DNA of 64,000 nucleotides from Pyrocephalus nanus (Eukaryota > Chordata > Aves > Passeriformes > Tyrannidae). Shown here one piece after another: positions 61,301 to 64,000 of this stretch (within the stretch, counting starts at the first letter, position 1; every line of letters starts with the position of its first letter). A program made the position numbers and the translations under genes. The notes under the pieces are model-generated. The model was not told the origin of the DNA. It searched no databases and saw nothing but the letters and a program-made list of their open reading frames with translations. The stretch is taken from positions 11,832,709-11,896,708 of the forward strand of contig CM076263.1 in the NCBI GenBank assembly GCA_038380795.1. The letters run 5' to 3'.

Positions 61301-63727
61301 GAAGACAACCAACAACTTGAAAGTCATGACACTCTGTAATTGGTATAGATGTATCAGAAAGAAAACACAGAATTCATCACAAAACTCAAAGTTGTCTAAC
61401 TAGAAACTACAATAATTGTTTTGCTTGGGTATGGAAGAAGGTACTGTCACAATAATACCCCGTTAGTAAGTAAGGAAAAAAAGAAAGTTTGTTTAATACA
61501 TCCTGAAGAAGGATGAAGTTTACCTTTAACAATATTGTGTCTGAGTCGCTGTTGAAGTGCATTATATTTATCCCTTAGTGGAACCCTGATATCTTCAGGA
61601 TTAGGAAAGGCTTTTACAAAAATCTCTGCCACCTGCACAAAAAAAACACATCTTTTTCAGTAGCCAACATACAGGTATCTTTTCCCACAGAACTTACACC
61701 ACTAGAAAACCTGACTAGTAGCTTTCCAAGGAGAAGAAATATTTGTGATAATTTTTACTGCTTTTATTCTAGCTTTAATTTCTTCTACCTTTTTCATTGG
61801 TGGCAATTCTCCAAGCAGACTCAAAATTACATCTTGAACTAATTCTTCAGCATTCATGAACCTGCAGAAAGGAAGCATTCGACAAGCCCACCCCACTGCA
61901 TTCAGACAATGCTCAACTGTGGAGGCATCATGTTCATTCTTCTTCAGATCCTAAAAAAAAAATCACCAGAAACATTGATTGATATAGATAATATATTTCG
62001 GCAAAATTATTCATACATTGCAAATGCTAATGTTCTTCCCTAGCCAATAAAAAATAAACATCTCTTACTTAACTACCAAGCACAGAAGTGTACAATGCTA
62101 GGAGACAGATCAAGGTTGTAATCAAAAATAACGTACATTAAAGAAAAAGGATGGAAAAAACGAGCTTTTTTTAAATCACCTTAGGAAATGATTCCATTAA
62201 CATTCTGCTGAATGACTGTTTGCAGTCATTTATAGTAAAACTTGAGAATTCAACTAAACTAGATGCAACAGATTAAAAATATTGAATTACCAGATGAAGT
62301 AAATAATTTTACTGTGACTTAAGGTGATCATAAATTCTTTCTTGGCATCAAGATAATTAAGCCTGGCTTTTAGGAAGGTTCAGTCTATTCTGAAACAGTC
62401 AGTATTTTCTCTCTCATTCATCACTATTACGCAAAGTACAGCAAAATCAGAATATTCTACCACTTGAAACAGAGCTGTCTTATTTATCTGAAGGTTATTT
62501 TTTCTGATGAAGACAAATTTTGGACTTTTTACAGAACATATGACAAATACATTAGTAGTTTCTTTCTTTTTGTTCCTTGACCTCTGACATCAGTTGGTAT
62601 GGGTATAAGCAGAGAAAACATGATTAGGTTTTAACAATTTTCAGTATTCTTTTTAAAAACCATGTAGATTTAACACAATATTTAACCCCATTTTTGGTGT
62701 ATTAAATAAACATTAGTAAGGAAATACCCAAAATATCTTAACCTAATGGCAAAAAAAAACCCAAACCAGGAAGTAAATATTTAAGTAGACAACAAGTATA
62801 GTAAATATTTCTCTTGTGGCAGTATCTCTTCAATTATCTGAGTTAAATACCAAGCAAATGCCCAACAGAAATACTGTTAGGAAGATGGAGTTCACATGGA
62901 TAGCACTATTCTGTAGCATCAACTACATGCTGCATATTGTAGCACTGTGATCATTTTGTCCTGTTAAGCAAATAGAGGTTCTCACAGAAATATACAGTAG
63001 ACCTTTAGAATTCTTCTCATAGCTTCCTGCAATTAAAATGTATTTTTACTATATTACTAATATAATTACCTGCATAGTGTTAATATTTTCCCTTGCAGCT
63101 TGGTACCGCCTACAGTTGTCAGACAATTTTTCACGAACATGAAACATCCAACATAATGCACATAACTCTCTGAACCAACCTACAACACAAACATGAGATA
63201 CATGCTATTTAAATAAGTTAAATAGAATAGCTTGGAATTTTTAGCTACAAGAAAGTAATTCACGTTATCCTAACAGTAGTTTTAAAGAAAGGAATTACTC
63301 ATTCTTGATTTTTCAATATTGCTCTACAGCTAGAACTCTTCAGTCCCATTTTGTGTTCATGGTCTCTCACACCTGTCAGGTCTGTAACATGCACCCCCAC
63401 CGCAAATCCAGAAGAGTACATTTTAGAATAAGAGTTTTGATAGCTAACATAAAACCTGGAAAAGGAGTGCCTTTCTGCACACACTGCAAGATACTATTTC
63501 AAGCTAGTAAGAGTTTATTTGCACCTGTGGATTTTTACTGGTGTTCTTTTTTCTAGCTCTAAGTTATTCAGTGTTATTGCATACAGACCTAAAATTTTAC
63601 AGGTAATATCATCAAACTGATGGGGTTCAGAAGATGCAGTTCCATACAAAACAGTGCAGAAATTGCAGTAGCGAAGCAAAGTCTCTGGGAATGGACTCAG
63701 CAAAGGAAGAGATCCTTTTATTCGAAT
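29182..63727 (-). CDS. CPLANE1: CPLANE1 (C5orf42), C-terminal part, 31 exons
   Basis: Gene-level entry. Thirty-one exons were placed on the - strand and join in phase into 1913 codons plus stop, about 60% of the ~3200-residue family protein. CPLANE1 is a transition-zone/ciliary-base protein of the CPLANE complex (with INTU, FUZ and WDPCP) needed for intraflagellar transport assembly and planar polarity; human loss causes Joubert and orofaciodigital syndromes. Visible here: a helical N-terminal part (exons 63727-61524), long disordered polar stretches, two large exons (59470-60403 and 47221-47967), a basic coiled-coil stretch at 34457-34622 and the end [11 protein letters not shown]...EDK. Recognition rests on the NIPBL neighbour, the characteristic C-terminus and the exon-rich layout. 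The start of the gene lies beyond 64000. Confidence 0.92.
29712..29881 (-). CDS. CPLANE1: CPLANE1 exon 30 of window ([15 protein letters not shown]...)
   Basis: 170 nt, acceptor TCTCCTCAG, donor GTAGAG, phase 0 out. It encodes [20 protein letters not shown], the acidic [12 protein letters not shown] and [20 protein letters not shown] ending IFQ. Confidence 0.88.
31150..31520 (-). mobile_element. CR1 LINE 3' fragment (minus orientation)
   Basis: Begins CAGAACCACAGAATGAGTAA and continues GGGCTGGAAGGAACC, the inverted 3' end of a CR1. It runs through the GTCCAACCTTCCTGCTCAGG and AGTTCTTCCTCATATTTAGG segments, ending near GAAGAAGAGAAC. 5'-truncated. It is in the same orientation as CPLANE1, in the intron between its last listed exons. 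Confidence 0.82.
32027..32139 (-). CDS. CPLANE1: CPLANE1 exon 29 of window ([15 protein letters not shown]...)
   Basis: 113 nt, acceptor TTATTGTAG, donor GTAAGA. It encodes [20 protein letters not shown] and [17 protein letters not shown]. Confidence 0.87.
32883..32944 (-). CDS. CPLANE1: CPLANE1 exon 28 of window ([15 protein letters not shown]...)
   Basis: 62 nt, phase 0 in, two out, acceptor TTAAACAG, donor GTAAGT. It encodes [20 protein letters not shown]. Confidence 0.87.
34457..34622 (-). CDS. CPLANE1: CPLANE1 exon 27 of window, basic coiled-coil
   Basis: 166 nt, acceptor GCTCTCAG, donor GTAAGA, phase 0 out. It encodes [20 protein letters not shown], then [20 protein letters not shown] and [15 protein letters not shown], a charged helix likely to be within the family's conserved Joubert-associated C-terminal region. 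Confidence 0.9.
35241..35298 (+). repeat. A-rich simple repeat
   Basis: A runs interrupted by single C or CCC, including CAAACAAAC units, in a CPLANE1 intron. Confidence 0.75.
35497..35628 (-). CDS. CPLANE1: CPLANE1 exon 26 of window ([15 protein letters not shown]...)
   Basis: 132 nt, acceptor AACTTCAAG after a strong pyrimidine tract, donor GTAATA. It encodes [20 protein letters not shown] and [20 protein letters not shown]. Confidence 0.87.
36893..36923 (-). CDS. CPLANE1: CPLANE1 microexon (31 nt)
   Basis: 31 nt between GTTTCAG and GTATGT. It encodes SHVCRDLHD, and its one-base-in and two-base-out phases match both neighbours. It is supported only by phase and splice signals, being too short for other evidence. 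Confidence 0.72.
37205..37570 (+). mobile_element. CR1 LINE fragment (plus orientation)
   Basis: Contains the diagnostic 3' CR1 stretch: AGGAGGTTGTAGCCAGGTGG, CTCTTCTCCCAGGCAGC, GGTTTAGGTTGGATATTAGG, GGAATGGGCTGCCCAGGGAG and GGAGGTTTTTAAGAAGAGAC. The final 3' end motif is absent or decayed. It lies in the intron between CPLANE1 exons 36893-36923 and 38549-38716, antisense to the gene. Confidence 0.85.
38549..38716 (-). CDS. CPLANE1: CPLANE1 exon 24 of window ([15 protein letters not shown]...)
   Basis: 168 nt, acceptor TTTTCACAG, donor GTATAA. It encodes [20 protein letters not shown], then [20 protein letters not shown] and FPGGMKSSP. Confidence 0.87.
39596..39689 (-). CDS. CPLANE1: CPLANE1 exon 23 of window ([15 protein letters not shown]...)
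   Basis: 94 nt, phase 0 in, one out, acceptor TTTTACAG, donor GTATGT. It encodes [20 protein letters not shown] and [11 protein letters not shown], continuing the helix of the previous exon. Confidence 0.88.
40315..40559 (-). CDS. CPLANE1: CPLANE1 exon 22 of window, coiled-coil
   Basis: 245 nt, acceptor ATTTCAAG, donor GTGAGT, phase 0 out. It encodes [20 protein letters not shown] and a helical, heptad-like part ([29 protein letters not shown]). Confidence 0.88.
40824..41022 (-). CDS. CPLANE1: CPLANE1 exon 21 of window ([15 protein letters not shown]...)
   Basis: 199 nt, phase 0 in, one out, acceptor TTGTTTAG, donor GTAAAT. It encodes [20 protein letters not shown] and [20 protein letters not shown]. 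Confidence 0.88.
41200..41312 (-). CDS. CPLANE1: CPLANE1 exon 20 of window ([15 protein letters not shown]...)
   Basis: 113 nt, acceptor TCTCATAG, donor GTTAGT, phase 0 out. It encodes [20 protein letters not shown] and [15 protein letters not shown]. Confidence 0.85.
42250..42342 (-). CDS. CPLANE1: CPLANE1 exon 19 of window ([15 protein letters not shown]...)
   Basis: 93 nt, acceptor CCAATCAAG after a T tract, donor GTGTGG. It encodes [20 protein letters not shown] and [10 protein letters not shown]. Confidence 0.82.
42838..42942 (-). CDS. CPLANE1: CPLANE1 exon 18 of window ([15 protein letters not shown]...)
   Basis: 105 nt, acceptor CATTTCAG, donor GTAAGT. It encodes [20 protein letters not shown] and [14 protein letters not shown]. 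Confidence 0.85.
44012..44126 (-). CDS. CPLANE1: CPLANE1 exon 17 of window, two in-frame donors
   Basis: 115 nt to the GTAAGT donor, phase 0 in, one out. It encodes [20 protein letters not shown] and [19 protein letters not shown] second site, ATGG|GCAAGT, would end the exon at 44072, exactly 60 nt shorter and in frame. The longer form contains a run of 11 coding A residues. Confidence 0.78.
44934..44951. repeat. AT dinucleotide microsatellite
   Basis: About nine AT units in a CPLANE1 intron; likely length-variable. Confidence 0.75.
45072..45204 (-). CDS. CPLANE1: CPLANE1 exon 16 of window (lysine-rich)
   Basis: 133 nt, acceptor GTTGACAG, donor GTATAG, phase 0 out. It encodes a strongly basic segment ([17 protein letters not shown]), likely a nuclear/ciliary-type basic patch or coil, then [20 protein letters not shown]. 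Confidence 0.85.
46210..46376 (-). CDS. CPLANE1: CPLANE1 exon 15 of window, GC donor
   Basis: 167 nt, phase 0 in, two out, acceptor CCTTTCAG. The only donor giving the phase needed by the next exon is AAAAAG|GCAAGA, a GC type. It encodes [20 protein letters not shown] and [11 protein letters not shown]. The open frame runs on into the intron but in the wrong phase for any nearby GT. Confidence 0.8.
47221..47967 (-). CDS. CPLANE1: CPLANE1 large exon 14 of window (747 nt)
   Basis: 747 nt (249 codons), phase 0 both sides, acceptor GATTTAG, donor GTACTG. It encodes a Pro/Ser/Arg-rich, probably disordered region with [18 protein letters not shown] acidic-basic segments ([20 protein letters not shown]), [12 protein letters not shown], and the end [12 protein letters not shown]. 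No stops. Confidence 0.92.
48146..48403 (-). CDS. CPLANE1: CPLANE1 exon 13 of window ([16 protein letters not shown]...)
   Basis: 258 nt (86 codons), phase 0 both sides, acceptor CTTTCAG, donor GTATGT. It encodes [20 protein letters not shown], a Gln/His-rich run ([20 protein letters not shown]) and a polar Lys/Ser stretch. Confidence 0.9.
49023..49215 (-). CDS. CPLANE1: CPLANE1 exon 12 of window ([15 protein letters not shown]...)
   Basis: 193 nt, acceptor CCTTTTGAAG, donor GTGAGA, phase 0 out. It encodes [20 protein letters not shown], a Lys/Glu-rich stretch and the helix [13 protein letters not shown]. Confidence 0.85.
50697..50765 (-). CDS. CPLANE1: CPLANE1 exon 11 of window ([15 protein letters not shown]...)
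   Basis: 69 nt, acceptor CTTTATAG after a pyrimidine tract, donor GTAAGA. It encodes [20 protein letters not shown]. The phases on both sides fit the neighbours. Confidence 0.82.
52065..52147 (-). CDS. CPLANE1: CPLANE1 exon 10 of window ([15 protein letters not shown]...)
   Basis: 83 nt, phase 0 in, two out, donor GTGAGA. The acceptor CAGCAG allows a one-residue alternative start (52144). It encodes the acidic segment [20 protein letters not shown] ending KAEQN. Confidence 0.82.
53085..56252 (+). mobile_element. Long degenerate CR1 LINE (about 3.2 kb)
   Basis: The largest non-viral repeat in the window, antisense to CPLANE1 within the intron 52148-56265. Remnants of ORF2 are visible: [20 protein letters not shown] with [15 protein letters not shown] (54748-54900), and [20 protein letters not shown] with [16 protein letters not shown] (55064-55190), typical of the CR1 reverse transcriptase. 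Stops and frameshifts break the frame everywhere. The 3' part carries GGTTATTCAGCCTGGAAAAG, the GAGGGAGGGTTAGTTTAGATATT-like segment and an end near CTATGATGATTCC. The left limit is approximate. Confidence 0.85.
56266..56348 (-). CDS. CPLANE1: CPLANE1 exon 9 of window, GC donor
   Basis: 83 nt, acceptor TTTTGTAG; the 5' splice site reads AAG|GCAAGT, a GC-type donor with otherwise full consensus. It encodes [20 protein letters not shown] and VEHPREK. The end of a CR1 element lies about 13 nt beyond the donor. Confidence 0.8.
56904..57040 (-). CDS. CPLANE1: CPLANE1 exon 8 of window ([15 protein letters not shown]...)
   Basis: 137 nt, acceptor ACTTACCAG, donor GTTTGT (weak), one base out. It encodes [20 protein letters not shown] and [17 protein letters not shown]. 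Confidence 0.83.
58098..58261 (-). CDS. CPLANE1: CPLANE1 exon 7 of window ([15 protein letters not shown]...)
   Basis: 164 nt, phase 0 in, two bases out, donor GTAATT. It encodes [20 protein letters not shown] and [21 protein letters not shown] 32-base poly(T) (in gene sense) lies about 37 nt before its acceptor. Confidence 0.87.
58300..58331 (+). repeat. Poly(A) tract, 32 A (poly(T) in CPLANE1 sense)
   Basis: Uninterrupted run. In the sense of CPLANE1 it is a T tract starting about 37 nt upstream of the acceptor of the exon at 58098-58261, beyond the usual polypyrimidine tract. Confidence 0.8.
59470..60403 (-). CDS. CPLANE1: CPLANE1 large exon 6 of window (934 nt)
   Basis: 934 nt, the largest coding exon in the window; two bases complete the first codon, phase 0 out at GTAAGA. 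It encodes [56 protein letters not shown], a Ser/Thr-rich middle and helical segments including [20 protein letters not shown], ending NIKYK. Open throughout without stops. Confidence 0.92.
60860..61166 (-). CDS. CPLANE1: CPLANE1 exon 5 of window ([16 protein letters not shown]...)
   Basis: 307 nt, one base in, two out. Two AG acceptors three bases apart (CAGTAG) would add or drop one residue. It encodes a basic helix ([20 protein letters not shown]), then an acidic and Ser/Thr-rich stretch ending AQTPSFQ. Confidence 0.85.
61524..61632 (-). CDS. CPLANE1: CPLANE1 exon 4 of window ([15 protein letters not shown]...)
   Basis: 109 nt, phase 0 in, one base out, acceptor TTTGTGCAG, donor GTAAAC. 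It encodes [20 protein letters not shown] and [16 protein letters not shown]. Confidence 0.88.
61789..61950 (-). CDS. CPLANE1: CPLANE1 exon 3 of window ([15 protein letters not shown]...)
   Basis: 162 nt (54 codons), phase 0 both sides, acceptor after a T tract, donor GTAGAA. It encodes [20 protein letters not shown], then [20 protein letters not shown] and a helical end. Confidence 0.88.
63070..63179 (-). CDS. CPLANE1: CPLANE1 exon 2 of window ([14 protein letters not shown]...)
   Basis: 110 nt, completes a Gly codon and ends phase 0 at CAG before GTAATT. It encodes [20 protein letters not shown] and [14 protein letters not shown]. Confidence 0.88.
63589..63727 (-). CDS. CPLANE1: CPLANE1 exon 1 of window ([15 protein letters not shown]...)
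   Basis: 139 nt, phase 0 in, one base out. Acceptor TTTGTAG, donor GTCTGT (weak). It encodes [20 protein letters not shown], then [20 protein letters not shown]. The first complete exon seen at the window edge. Confidence 0.85.
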
Positions 63728-64000
63728 CTACAAATAGCAAAAATCAAGAAATAAATAAACAATCAAAATGGAAAAAAAAATAGTTGACATTTTATATATA
63801 TCACTGCTAAATGAACAGCCTCTCAGTTATTAGCAGAACAACAGTAAACTCCCTTAAGCTTGCTTTCCATTTTCTTTAAATCACTATTTTGAAAATTCTT
63901 TTACAGAAATATGTTTAGCATGAGCTATGGCACAAAAAATGTTATTGTTTGAATAGTACTCGTGATTACCATGAAATACAGGAGTAACCAAGTATAAGAA

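Larger units (their letters stand above)
29882..63588 (-). other. CPLANE1 introns, general note
   Basis: Introns longer than 300 bp lie between most of the listed exons; the longest are 29882-32026, 32945-34456, 35629-36892, 36924-38548, 49216-50696, 50766-52064, 52148-56265, 57041-58097, 58262-59469 and 61951-63069. Apart from the CR1 pieces, A/T microsatellites and poly(A/T) tracts listed separately, I see only unique A/T-rich sequence in them, with no RNA gene or nested gene. The sequence 63728-64000 is also intron. Confidence 0.6.

Overview
This window is a vertebrate nuclear segment, most likely from a bird. It carries the 3' part of one gene on the + strand and most of the 3' part of a second gene on the - strand, arranged tail to tail. 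The + strand gene is NIPBL (cohesin loader, delangin) and the - strand gene is CPLANE1 (C5orf42/JBTS17, ciliogenesis and planar polarity effector). The same tail-to-tail neighbours lie on human 5p13, and in birds this block is on the Z chromosome (known synteny, not visible in the sequence). The bird call rests on the repeats, which are CR1 LINEs plus one young envelope-less ERV of ERVL-like type, and on an A+T-rich, intron-rich layout.

Layout. 894-20084: thirteen NIPBL exons (C-terminal 774 codons) ending in the HEAT-repeat and acidic tail of the protein. All splice junctions were placed by hand and the reading phases agree from exon to exon. Between the exons at 1939-2029 and 12277-12450 sits a nearly intact provirus (3728-10881) in antisense orientation, flanked by a 5-bp target duplication ATCTC. 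It has 536/538-bp LTRs about 1% apart, a primer-binding site matching tRNA-Gln, gag, pro-RT and RNase H-integrase in one frame, and no env. 20085-28770: NIPBL 3'UTR and convergent intergenic DNA, including a degenerate 41-42-bp minisatellite (about 27705-28210) whose unit carries GTTGCC...AGCAAC half-sites like RFX X-boxes. 28774-63727: the last 31 recognisable exons of CPLANE1 on the - strand (1913 codons plus stop, about 60% of a protein of roughly 3200 residues), with one long decayed CR1 (about 53085-56252) and two shorter CR1 pieces in its introns.

The most unusual items are: (1) the provirus, whose gag and pol share a frame across a UAG codon followed at once by a strong predicted stem-loop, and whose Gag starts with a hydrophobic segment and lacks zinc knuckles; (2) an 84-bp CpG-rich hairpin element in the last NIPBL intron with TTAA duplications and piggyBac-like inverted ends; (3) the X-box-like minisatellite; (4) a second NIPBL terminus by read-through of the penultimate exon; (5) GC-type splice donors in CPLANE1, one of them directly beside a CR1 end. 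No bacterial-type system, CRISPR array, rRNA or tRNA gene was seen.
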